A stretch of 60,958 nucleotides of DNA from an uncultured Acidimicrobiaceae bacterium (lineage in GTDB: Bacteria; Actinomycetota; Acidimicrobiia; Spongiisociales; UBA5794): positions 1-60,958 of the forward strand of contig CAMYMC010000032.1 in assembly GCA_947259365.1 (NCBI GenBank), given 5' to 3'. Shown here piece after piece: positions 42,699 to 52,418 of the stretch. Positions within the stretch are counted from its first letter, which is position 1. Every line of letters starts with the position of its first letter. The translations under genes and the position numbers were made by a program. Below the pieces are notes generated by a model. That model saw nothing but the letters and a program-made list of their open reading frames with translations, did no database searches and was not told the DNA's origin.

Positions 42699-45600
42699 AT
42701 GCGCGATGCGCGTGCACTTCGGTGGCTCAGCCGCGACTCGATCACCGGCTGGATACGACGGGCGTTCGTCGTCGCCGTCTCGGTCGTGCTGCTGGCACAC
42801 CTCGCTCACAACGGAACCCACGACGTGCGGCACCTCGTCGACGAAGCGCTACTCGGCATCGTCGTCGTCGCCGTGATGGCCGTTGTCGCCGCGGTGACGT
42901 CGCGGCGCGCTCGTACGTCGCGGGTCACGATGCGCTATCGCCCCGGGTTCGCCCGACGTGTCGCCATCGCCGCCCTCGCCGGGTCCACCGGTCTCGCCGC
43001 GCTCGCCGCGCTGCCTGCACCGCCGCCTCCGGTCGTCTCCCCCGCCGAGGCCGCGCTCCAGGCCGCCGCCAACGGCGAGTGCAACCGAGACATCTACGCC
43101 GACGTGGTCGCCATCGACCAGATCATCGTCTACAACCGTCTCGGCGCCACCAACCCCAACGGTCTCATGTACGCGCTGCGGCGTGATGTGGTCCAGAAGG
43201 GACCGATCAACGGTGACTCGTCAGGTGTCGGTCTGACCGAAGTCGAGGGCGGGGTCCTCACCCCCGGCAACGTCATGCTCCGTCCCGACAAGCGTCCTCG
43301 TCCGCTCGTGCTCCGCGCCAACGTCGGCGACTGCCTCACCGTCGACTTCGAGAACCTGCTCGCCCCCGACGACGGAAGTGGCTGCCCGCCCGAGATTCCG
43401 GCGCCCCAGTCCTGGGACGACCAGCCCCACGGGGACTGGCCCTGTGACCGTCACGTCGGCATGCACGTCAACGACATGCAGCTCGTCGACGACATCGCCT
43501 CCGACGGGAACCTCGTCGGCAAGAACGGCCTCGACGCGTTCGGCAACCCGCTCAACAAGAGCGGCATCGTCGCTCCCGGTGAGGTCATCACCTACAAGTG
43601 GTTCGCCGAGTACGAGAACACCTTCCTCCTCTACAACCAGGCCGTCACCGTCGGCTCCGAGGGCTCCGGTGGCACCGCCGGGCTCGGGCTCTTCGGCGCC
43701 GTCAACGTCGAGCCCATCACCTCGGTCTGGTATCGCAGCCAGCTCACCCGCCAGGAGATGGACTTGGCGGCGACCGGCTTCACGCCGGACGGGCAGCCGA
43801 TCCTCGACTACGACGCTGTGTACCCTGCCGGCACCGGCGGTGGCAAGGACGGGCTCCCGATCATCGCGATGCTCGCCGCGGGCGAGCTCGTCCATTCCGA
43901 CATCAACGCCATCATCTCGGGACCTGCGAGCAACGGCTACAAGATCCCGACCGCGGCCTACACGCCCGGCTACTGGGCGAACGCCAACTACCCGGGCGGC
44001 GACGACCCGTTCCGGGAGTACACGGTGATCTTCCAGGACGAGGCGTTCGGCGTCCAGGCGTTCCCGCAGTTCACCGACCCGGCGTTCGATCACGCGCTCC
44101 ACGGCGTCGCGGACGCGTTCCCGATCAACTACGGGAGCGGCGGCATCGGCGCCGAGATCATCGCCAACCGGCTCGGTCTCGGACCGATGGCGAACTGCGT
44201 CGACTGCAAGTACGAGGAGTTCTTCCTCACCTCCTGGGCGGTCGGTGACCCGGCGATGATCGTCGACGTCCCGGCGAGCTCCCAGGTCGACCCGAACGGA
44301 TCGGTCGTGGCGAACCCGGAGCGCGCCACCAAGGCGCTGTACCCGGACGACCCGTCGAACGTCCACCACAGCTATCTCAACGACCGGGTGAAGTTCCGCA
44401 ACCTCCACGCGGGGCCGAAGGAACATCACATCTTCCACCTCCACGCCCACCAGTGGCAGTACGACTGGAACGACCAGGGCTCGAACTACCTGGACAGCCA
44501 GGGAATGGGACCGGGCAGCGGGTTCACCTACGAGATCGCCTACGGCGGCTCGGGGAACCGCAACAAGACGGCCGGTGACTCGATCTTCCACTGCCACTTC
44601 TACCCCCACTTCGCCCAGGGCATGTGGGAGCTGTGGAGGGTCCACGACACGTTCGAGCGGGGCACCCTGCTCGACGGCGACGGCAGGCCTGATGCCGGCT
44701 CCCGGGCGCTGCCCGACGGCGAGATCACCGCGGGCACGCCGATCCCGGCGGTCGTCCCGCTGCCGAACCTGCCGATGGCGCCCTCGCCTGCGGTCACCGA
44801 CACCCTGGTGACCGACTGGGACAACGACGACGATCCCAACGACATCCCGACCAGCCAGATCGACCTCGACGCTGACGGCACGCCGGATGTCCTCGAGGCC
44901 GCCGCCGAGGTCGACATGGACCTCAACGGCGACGGTTCCGAGAACGGCGCCGACAACCCCGGCTACCCGTTCTGGATCCCGGGTCTGACCGGCCACCGCC
45001 CGCCGAGCCCGGCGATGGACATCATCGACGACGGCGGCCTGCAGCGACACATCATCACCACGGCCCCGGGGGCGATCGGCGACACCCACGAGCAATGGCA
45101 GACCCCGGTCGACTTCAACAAGATCGTCGAGAACGCCGGCTACGGCGTGGTGCCCGAAGGCGGCACGGCCGCCGAGCAAGTGGCCATGGCGTTCCACGAG
45201 GAGCGCTGGTGGGACACCTACCTGCCGGACGGCACGCCGGTGAACGGGACCGCCCCGGTCTCTCGCCGCATCGGTGAGGGCGGTGCTCCCGGTCCCGACG
45301 CGGCCGACCCGACCATCGACCTGCAGGGCTTCGAGACGAACGGCCTGCCGCCGATGCCGGGCGCGCCCTACGCCGAGCCGTGTCGCACCGACCCGGCCGT
45401 GGGCTCGGGCGAGGTCAACGTCGTCGCCAAGACGCGCCGCTACAAGGGCGCCAACATCGAGATGGACATGGTCCTCAACAAGGTCGGGTGGCACTTCCAG
45501 CAGCAGCGCTTCGAGGCGCTGTGGGAGGACGTCGACCCGATCCTGAGCGGCGACAAGGCGCCGGAGCCGCTCGTCATGCGGCTCAACCCGACCGAGTGTG

Positions 45601-48600
45601 CCGAGTTCTGGCACACCAACCTGGTGCCCAACGTGTACCAGCTCGACGACTTCCAGGTGCGGACGCCGACCGACGTCATCGGCCAGCACATCCACCTGGT
45701 GAAGTTCGACGTGACGTCCGCCGACGGCTCCGCCAACGGCTGGAACTACGAGGACGGCACGCTGAGCCCGCAAGAGGTGGAGGAGCGCATTCACGCCATC
45801 CACGCCAATGCCGGCTGCGTCAGCGGAGCCGGTGACTTCGTCGACGCCAACGACAACGACAGGCTCGATGTCGGTGACGCCGCGACCGAGGCATGCCCGC
45901 TCGCCGAGAAGCACCCCTTCTTCGGCGATGTGCTCGAGCAGGCTGAGCTGAACGGCGCCGCCCCGGGCACGGCGGACCTGGCGTGGGGCGCCCGCACCAC
46001 GGTGCAGCGCTGGTACGCCGACCCGCTGCTGTCCCAGAGCTGGGACCGCGGTCTGGGCACGGTGTTCACCCACGACCACTACGGGCCGTCGACCCACCAG
46101 CAGGTGGGCCTCTACTCCACCGTGCTCATCGAGCCCGTCGCCTCGCAGTGGCGGGACCCGGAGACCGGGGAGATGATGGGCGGCATCCTCGACGAGGCCA
46201 GCGACACCCTGTACGCCCCGGGCGGCTGGGTGGACTCGGACCAGGGTCTGAAGCGCCTGACACCGGACGCGGGTGCTGCGTTGGCACGACAGGACGGCGG
46301 ACCCACCTCGTGGCGGGCCGACATCCTCGTGCCCGCTGCCGGCGACGACGGCTGGCAAGGCTCCGCGGAGACAGCTGCGTTCGACGACTTCGGCGAGAAC
46401 TCACACCGTGAGTGGTTCATGGAGTTCGCCGACTTCCAGCACGCCTACGAGGCGGGCCGCGGAGAGCTGACGACGTGCAACGCCAAGGATCCGGCGGATC
46501 CGACACGGACGATCCCGTGTTACGCCGACTTCTTCGGCAGCGTCAACCCGTCGTTGCGTCAGGAGCCGCCGGAGGAACGGATCACCGATCTGGTGTTCTT
46601 CCCCGAGGTCTGCGACGACGGTTCGCCGCGGCCGTGCCCGGAGGCCATCTCGGCCGACGACCCCGGCACGTACGTCATCAACTACCGCAACGAGCCGCCG
46701 GGGTTGCGCATCTTCGAGGACGCCAACCTCAACGCGGAGCTGGATCCCGGTGAGGACACCGGCAACGGCAGGCTCGATCCCGGTGAGGACGGCAACGGCA
46801 ACGGGCTACTCGATCCGGGCGAGGATCTCGGCGACGGCGTGCTCGGCCAGGTGGCCGGCGACGCCGGCGACCTCGCCCGCGCCTTCGAGTCGCGGACCGA
46901 CCGGGCCATCCCGCAGCTCAACACCGTCTACGGCGACCTGCCGTGGGCGGCACCGCCCGGGGTGAAGGCGGGAGACCCGGCGACACCGTTGCTGCGTGCC
47001 TACACGGGCGACAAGGTGCGGGTCCGCATCCAGGTCGGCGCCCACGAGGAAGAGCACAACATGATGATCCACGGGCTCAAGTGGCGCCGTGAGTTCGACA
47101 GCCCCAACTCGGGCTGGCGGAACTCCCAGTTCATGGGGATCTCGGAGTACTTCAACCTCGAGATGCCGGTCAGCATGGACGTCGGTCCCGGCAACCCCGC
47201 CGAGGTCGACTACCTGTGGACGGCAGGCGCCCACAAGGACGACCTGTGGAACGGAGTGTGGGGCATCCTGCGCTCCTACGCCAGGGAGAGAGCGGACCTG
47301 CTCGAGTTGCCGAACAACCCGATGGACAACAACGGGCTGACGATCACCAACATCGACGAGTTCACTCCTCAGGGCAGGGGTCGCCCGCAGCCCAGGATCT
47401 GTCCCAATGTCGCTACGGACAGGCTGTTCCGGGTCACCGCGGTGCGGGCCCAGGACATCCTCGGGCCCGACGGCATCGTCTACAACACCCGGACGGCGAC
47501 GGCAACCCGAACGGCCTCAAGCCGGGCGTGCCGGTCGAGCCGCTGATCCTGCGGGCCAACGCGGGTGACTGCATCCAGCTCGAGCTGACCAATGCGCTCC
47601 AGGCCGAGCCGGTGCTGGATGCCGGCGGCGCGAACATCGGGTTCGAAGGTCAGCCGGACCTGCCGGGCTTCGGGTCCCTGCCCTCCATCGTGACCAAGGA
47701 CAAGGAGGTGTTCCACAACGGCGTCAAGGGCATGACCACCCTCAACGCCAACGACATCGCTCCTTCGAGCTACGTGGGACTGCACACCCAGCTCGTGGCG
47801 TACAACGTGCGCCAGGGCGACGGGTTCGTGACAGGCGGCAACTCGGACGCCCAGCTCGTCCCACCGGGGCAGAGCAAGGCGTACACGTGGTACGCCGGTG
47901 ACATCGACGTCGTCAACAACGGCAACGACACGGTGACGCTCGTGGCGACACCGGTCGAGTTCGGCGTGGTCAACCTGATGCCGGCGGACCGGATCGAGGG
48001 CTCCACCAAGGGCCTCGTCGGTGCGCTCGTCATCGAGCCCCCGGAGGCGACGTGGATCGTCGACCAGGACAGCCGTGTTTCGGCGACGGTGACCCACGAG
48101 TGGAACGACGGCACCGAGACCTCGTTCCGTGAGTTCGTGGTCGTCATCCAGAACGACCTCAACCTCCGGTACAGCGGCTGTGAGTCGGGTGGCGAGTTCG
48201 GCATCCCGGCAGGTATGCAGTGTGCGGTGCCCAACATCGCAGCCGAGGGTCCCGGCACGCCGGAGGATCCGCAGGACTCGGCGCAGAAGGCGATCAACTA
48301 CGGGGCGGAGCCGATGTGGTTCCGGCTCGGGATCCCACCCAACACCGGGTTCTCGGACCCTGCGCTGCGGGACAACCAGGACAACCACCTGCTGTACTCC
48401 AACAGCATGCCGGGGGTCGGTGAGGACCCGCAGACGGCGGTGTTCACCGTCTCGGCGGCGCCGACCGACGTCGACGTCGACAACGACGGTGAAGACGACG
48501 CCATGCAGTTCCGGATGCGGATCGTGATGCCCGGCGGGAACGCACGGGGCATCGTGTGGACGATCAACGGCCACGCCTGGCAGCAGGCGCCCTATGTCAA

Positions 48601-49192
48601 CGCAAGCGCAGCGATCGGGGACGACTTCCGGACCCACAACGCGCTCGACCTGTCGGCAGCCGGCGCTCACAACGCAGGCGCCCACAACATGCAGACGTGG
48701 TGGGTCGGCTCCCAGGAGGGCATCGGCGCCGGAAGCCACCACGACTTCGTGCCCCGCAAGACCGGCGGCAAGTTCGCAGTGACGGGCGACTACCTGTTCC
48801 GCGACATCGGCTCGTTCGGCAACTACCAGGGCCTGTGGGGCATCCTCCGGTTCGAGCTGCCGCCGCCGGTTGTCGGCGATCCGCCGGATGCCGTCGACGA
48901 CACATTCGACGTGAGGGCGTGGACGCGGCGCAACCCGCGGACGACGAACATCGATGCGCCGGGCGTGCTCGGGAACGATCTCGATCCCGATGGCGCCCTG
49001 TGCACGTCGACGACGTGCACCTCGGTGCTCGTCTCGCAGGCGACGCACGGCACCGTCACGCTGAACGCCGACGGCTCGTTCAGCTATACGACGACGACGG
49101 AGGGCTTCGAGGGCCAAGACAGCTTCACCTACAAGGTGCTGGCCAACGGAGCCGAATCGACCGTTGCCACCGTGACCCTCAACGTCGAATGA
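42699..49192 (+). CDS. Giant membrane-anchored multicopper oxidase, one frameshift
   Basis: A very large oxidase split by a single missing base near 47488: the first frame runs to 47546, and the second continues as GDGNPNGLKPGVPVEPLILRANAGD to 49192. Adding one C to the CCC run gives 2164 residues. The N-terminus has up to three hydrophobic segments (about residues 23-42, 53-70, 90-110). Copper motifs include HVGMH (about 255), HHIFHLHAHQW (about 575), FHCHFYPHFAQGMW (about 630), GQHIHLVKF (about 994), FTHDHYGPSTHQQVG (about 1123) and EEHNMMIHGLKW (about 1450), so at least six cupredoxin units are likely. Acidic Ca-binding-like repeats and a final cadherin/VCBS-like domain (about 2064-2164) follow. 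Size and layout resemble the giant Mn(II)-oxidising oxidases (MnxG, McoA). ATG 42699 has GGGGAGG upstream. Confidence 0.82.
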
Positions 49193-49206
49193 GAGAGGAT
49201 GACGAC

Positions 49207-49239
49207 GCCGGGTGCGGCTACCCCCCTGTCGCACCCGGC
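49207..49239 (+). terminator. Hairpin terminator after the multicopper oxidase
   Basis: A perfect 10-bp stem (GCCGGGTGCG / CGCACCCGGC) with a 13-base C-rich loop, 14 bases after the oxidase stop codon and before the beta-propeller gene. Confidence 0.65.
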
Positions 49240-49281
49240 CCGTCTCCTCGTTGTCGTGAGAAGCAGCGAAGATAGGGCGCC

Positions 49282-51351
49282 GTGAGCACCACCAGGACCC
49301 GGTTCCGGATCGCCGCGCTGCTCGCCGCGCTCGGCCTCGTGCTCGCGGCGTGCGGCACACAAGATGACGCCGGTCACGACCACGAAGACGACGCAGTCGC
49401 CGCCACCGAGGACCACGACCACGGCGACGGCGGCGCCGCCGAGGAGGACCACGGCGACGGCGACGGCGTCGGCGTCCCGGTGGACGAGGGCGCCGAGATC
49501 GACCACCACGGCAACCCCATCCACGACGAGCTCTTCTACGGGGAGGTCACCCAGAACGGCGTCTCCGTCGAGTTCACCATGCAGAGCTTCCTCGGCATCG
49601 GGGGCCGCGGCTCCGACCTCGCCTCCGAGATCGTCGACGGCGCCAACTCCGCCGTGATCTTCAAGATCGCCGACGAGGCCGGCAAACCGATCGAGGGGGC
49701 CCGGCCGCTCGCCTGGCTCGACCAGGGCCCGGCGGCCACCGACGAGCAGTGCCAGGCCCGGATCGCCGGCTACATCTCAGGCGCCCTCACCGAGCGGCCG
49801 CTCATCGACTTCAACGGCTTCTTCCTCCTCGCCCTCAACGAGGGCCCGACCATCTCGGTCATCGACCCCAACGTCGACGTCGCCGGCTTCACCCAGCTCT
49901 TCACCGTGATGCTGCTCAGGGGCCCCGGCGAGGACTGGGTGAAGACGAGCGACGGCGAGCGCATGATCGTCTCGGTCCCGAGCCATGGTGAGGTCGCCGT
50001 CGCCGACCTCGACGCCTTCACCGTGCTCGACCACGTGACCGCCGGACCCAACCCGGTGCGAGTGGCGCTGGCGCCCGACGGCCGCCACGTCTGGGTCGGC
50101 AACGACGCCGGCAACGGGCTCGGAGGGGTCACCGTCGTAGACCCGTACGGGCTGGCGCAGGTCGCCACCATCGCCACCGGCGACGGCCACCACGAGATCG
50201 CGTTCTCCCCGGACGGTGCGTTCGCCTACGTCACCAACGGCGACGCCGGCACGCTGTCCGTCGTCGACACCGAGCGGCTCAGCGTGGTCGCCGACCTCGA
50301 CGTCGGAGCCGCACCGACCGCAGCCGAGGTGTCCGCGGCGAACGGCAACGTCTACGTCGCCAGCGCGACCGGCGACGAGATCGTCGTCGTCGACGGGTCG
50401 GCGCACCGGATCGTGGAGCGAATCCCCGTCGACTCCGGCATCGCGTCGCTCCGCTTCGCACCGGGAGGCCGCTGGGGCTTCGCCGCCGGCCCCGCCAGCG
50501 GCAACGTGTTCATCTTCGACGCCCTCGCCGACACCGTCAGCTACGTCGTCCCCGTCCACGGAGGCCCGGACCAGATCTCGTTCAGCGAGACGAACGCGTA
50601 CGTCCGCTCCGGAGGGGCGCCGGCGATGACGAGCATCCCCCTCGCCGACCTCGGCGGCGCCGACGCCCTGCCGGCGACGTCGCTCCCCGTCGGGCAGGCG
50701 CCCCCGGCGGCCGTCTCTGCGACTGCAGCGGCCGACGCGTTGCTCGCCGCTCCGGGGACGGTGTTCGTCGCCAATCCCGCTGACGACCAGATCCACTACT
50801 ACCCCGAGGGCGCCACTGCGGCATCCGGGAGCTTCCAGGGCCACGGCCTCGTCCCCCGCGCCGTCGAGCTCGTCGACCGGAGCATGAAGGAGACCGCACC
50901 CGGCGTCTTCACCGGCAAGCTGCGCATTCCCGCCGCCGGCACCTTCCAGGTGGCCTTCCTCCTCGAACAGCCCCGGGTCATCCACTGCTTCGAGTTCACC
51001 GCCAATCCGGACACCTCGGCGGGGGCGGCTCCGGCGGCGGGAACTCCCGAGCTGGCGATCCTCAACGAGGATCTCGCCGCCGCAGCCGGCGCCCCCTACG
51101 TGCTCCGGCTCGAGCTGACCGACGGCACCTCCGGCGAGCCGATCGATGGTGTGCAGGACCTCCGGGTCGTCGCCGTCCAGACCGGCGGCTCGTGGAGCGA
51201 CCGGCTCGTCGCCACCCCCGTTGGCGGAGGTCTCTACGAGGTCACGATCACCGTCCCCGAAGCCGGGGCTTACCAGCTCTTCTTCTCGATCACCTCGCTG
51301 GGCGTCGACGTCGACGACGTCACCGCCCCCTTCCTGAGGTCGCCCGGGTGA
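49282..51351 (+). CDS. His/Asp-rich beta-propeller lipoprotein
   Basis: A 689-residue lipoprotein with lipobox LAAC (Cys near residue 24) and then an extreme His/Asp/Glu-rich stretch (HDHEDD, EDHDHGDGG, EEDHGDGDG and DHHGNP, about residues 30-80), a likely metal-binding segment. The middle (about 200-520) is a YVTN/YncE-type beta-propeller with repeats such as VRVALAPDGRHVWVGN and HEIAFSPDGAFAYVTN. The C-terminus (about 520-689) has two beta-sandwich domains (ETAPGVFTGKLRIPAAGTFQVAF and LYEVTITVPEAGAYQLFF). GTG 49282 is the start. It follows the giant oxidase and probably works with it on the surface, perhaps presenting metal; this is inference from order and composition. Confidence 0.8.
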   Translation: MSTTRTRFRIAALLAALGLVLAACGTQDDAGHDHEDDAVAATEDHDHGDGGAAEEDHGDGDGVGVPVDEGAEIDHHGNPIHDELFYGEVTQNGVSVEFTMQSFLGIGGRGSDLASEIVDGANSAVIFKIADEAGKPIEGARPLAWLDQGPAATDEQCQARIAGYISGALTERPLIDFNGFFLLALNEGPTISVIDPNVDVAGFTQLFTVMLLRGPGEDWVKTSDGERMIVSVPSHGEVAVADLDAFTVLDHVTAGPNPVRVALAPDGRHVWVGNDAGNGLGGVTVVDPYGLAQVATIATGDGHHEIAFSPDGAFAYVTNGDAGTLSVVDTERLSVVADLDVGAAPTAAEVSAANGNVYVASATGDEIVVVDGSAHRIVERIPVDSGIASLRFAPGGRWGFAAGPASGNVFIFDALADTVSYVVPVHGGPDQISFSETNAYVRSGGAPAMTSIPLADLGGADALPATSLPVGQAPPAAVSATAAADALLAAPGTVFVANPADDQIHYYPEGATAASGSFQGHGLVPRAVELVDRSMKETAPGVFTGKLRIPAAGTFQVAFLLEQPRVIHCFEFTANPDTSAGAAPAAGTPELAILNEDLAAAAGAPYVLRLELTDGTSGEPIDGVQDLRVVAVQTGGSWSDRLVATPVGGGLYEVTITVPEAGAYQLFFSITSLGVDVDDVTAPFLRSPG

Positions 51352-51442
51352 CGGCGCACGGAGACCCGGCACACCCGGTGAGGAGGAATCACCGCACCAT
51401 CATCACCGGCGGCGGTCGTCGTCTCCGAGAGGCGGGGCCGTC

Positions 51443-51715
51443 GTGAAGGTCTGGATCGATCAGGAGCTGTGCCTCGGCGACGGCCACTGCGAGGAGCTGG
51501 CCCCCGAGGTGTTCTGCCAGCGGGCCGACGGGCGCTACGTCGTCATGGAGTCGGCGGAGTACTTCGGGGTGGCCCGCATCTTCGACGGGCTGTGCTATGA
51601 CGACAGCGGTCCGGCCGGAGCCGCCGGACTCGCCAAGGTTCCATCGGAGCTGGCCGACGACGTCATCCGAGCCGTGATGTCGTGCGACGGCCAGGCGATC
51701 TACCTGACCGAATGA
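51443..51715 (+). CDS. Single-cluster bacterial ferredoxin
   Basis: A 90-residue ferredoxin of the actinobacterial 3Fe-4S/4Fe-4S type: CLGDGHCEELAPEVF supplies the first ligands (C-x2-D-x2-C form, with Asp in place of the middle Cys) and CDGQAIYL the last. A 30-residue insertion (about 45-75, with an extra Cys) between the two halves is longer than usual. Such ferredoxins often feed cytochromes P450 or dioxygenases; none is nearby. GTG 51443 is used. Confidence 0.8.
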   Translation: MKVWIDQELCLGDGHCEELAPEVFCQRADGRYVVMESAEYFGVARIFDGLCYDDSGPAGAAGLAKVPSELADDVIRAVMSCDGQAIYLTE

Positions 51716-51727
51716 GGCGACGGCGGC

Positions 51728-52360
51728 CTACTTCTTGGACTGCTCGTAGTAGGGGTTTGTCCCGCCGGCGTGATCGGTGACGTCGACGACTTTCGTGATC
51801 TCGGGCACGTTCTGGACGATCGTCGACTCGATCCCCTGTGACAGCGTCACCGGCGCCAGGCCGCACCCCTGGCATCCGCCGCCGAGACGCACATATGCCG
51901 TCGCCTCCTCGACCGCCACCACCTCGACGTAGCCGCCGTGGGCGGCGATGGCGGGATTGATCGCCTGGTTGACGACGAGGACGACCCGCTCGGCGACCGA
52001 CCCGGACAGCTCCGCGAGAGGGCCGTCGGTGGTGATGCGGGGGCTCGGCGAGTTGGGGTTCTCGATGGTGATCCCGGGCTCGAGCAGGTTGCGCGACAGG
52101 GCGACGACCGCCCCTCGCAGGTTCTCGATGTCCTCGGCGGGCACGATGATGGGCAGCTCGCCGTTCAGGTCGACGTGGTCGTCGGGGGCGGCGTCGTCGA
52201 GGCGCATGAGCGCCATCTCGTAGGCGAAGCCGGTCCCCTCGACACCGGCGATGGCAACGACGAGGCCGAGCTCGGCTGCATCGGGCTCGCGCTCGCGCAC
52301 GTTGCGGAGCATGTCGAGGGCCTTCTCGTCGATCGTGACGACGGGGTCTGGAGAGTCCAT
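51728..52360 (-). CDS. NfuA/NifU-like iron-sulfur carrier
   Basis: A protein of 210 residues with a degenerate A-type (HesB/IscA-like) N-terminal domain (about residues 1-95) and a NifU C-terminal domain (about 105-190) with GGGCQGCGLA, the CxxC that holds a transferable 4Fe-4S cluster. This is the NfuA layout, and it could mature the many FeS proteins in this window. I take ATG 52360 (MDSPDP) because the upstream ATG 52372 lies inside a -10-like TACGAT; using 52372 adds four residues. It starts divergently from the ATP-grasp gene. Confidence 0.87.
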   Translation of the reverse strand: MDSPDPVVTIDEKALDMLRNVREREPDAAELGLVVAIAGVEGTGFAYEMALMRLDDAAPDDHVDLNGELPIIVPAEDIENLRGAVVALSRNLLEPGITIENPNSPSPRITTDGPLAELSGSVAERVVLVVNQAINPAIAAHGGYVEVVAVEEATAYVRLGGGCQGCGLAPVTLSQGIESTIVQNVPEITKVVDVTDHAGGTNPYYEQSKK

Positions 52361-52370
52361 GTGGGGCACC

Positions 52371-52376
52371 ATCGTA
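52371..52376 (-). promoter_or_regulatory. -10-like TACGAT for the NfuA-like gene
   Basis: On the minus strand TACGAT ends 10 nt before ATG 52360, giving a leader of only a few bases. It overlaps the alternative ATG at 52372. Confidence 0.35.
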
Positions 52377-52418
52377 GGCGACGGCCCGGCGCCTCCGAAC
52401 CTGCGGCATGATGGAGCC

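Noticed and set aside
43221..46358. A 1045-codon open frame on the minus strand
   Set aside because: Antisense to the multicopper oxidase, which has copper motifs throughout; the opposite frame has no recognisable domain and is Arg/Val/Asp-rich shadow.
42699..49192. Reading the two oxidase frames as separate genes
   Set aside because: The second frame has no start or ribosome site near 47488 and begins mid-domain; one base joins them into a continuous cupredoxin sequence.
47480..49360. A 626-codon open frame on the minus strand
   Set aside because: Antisense to the C-terminal part of the oxidase; no motif, biased shadow composition.
49777..51372. A 531-codon open frame on the minus strand
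   Set aside because: Antisense to the beta-propeller lipoprotein, which has a lipobox and YVTN repeats on the other strand.
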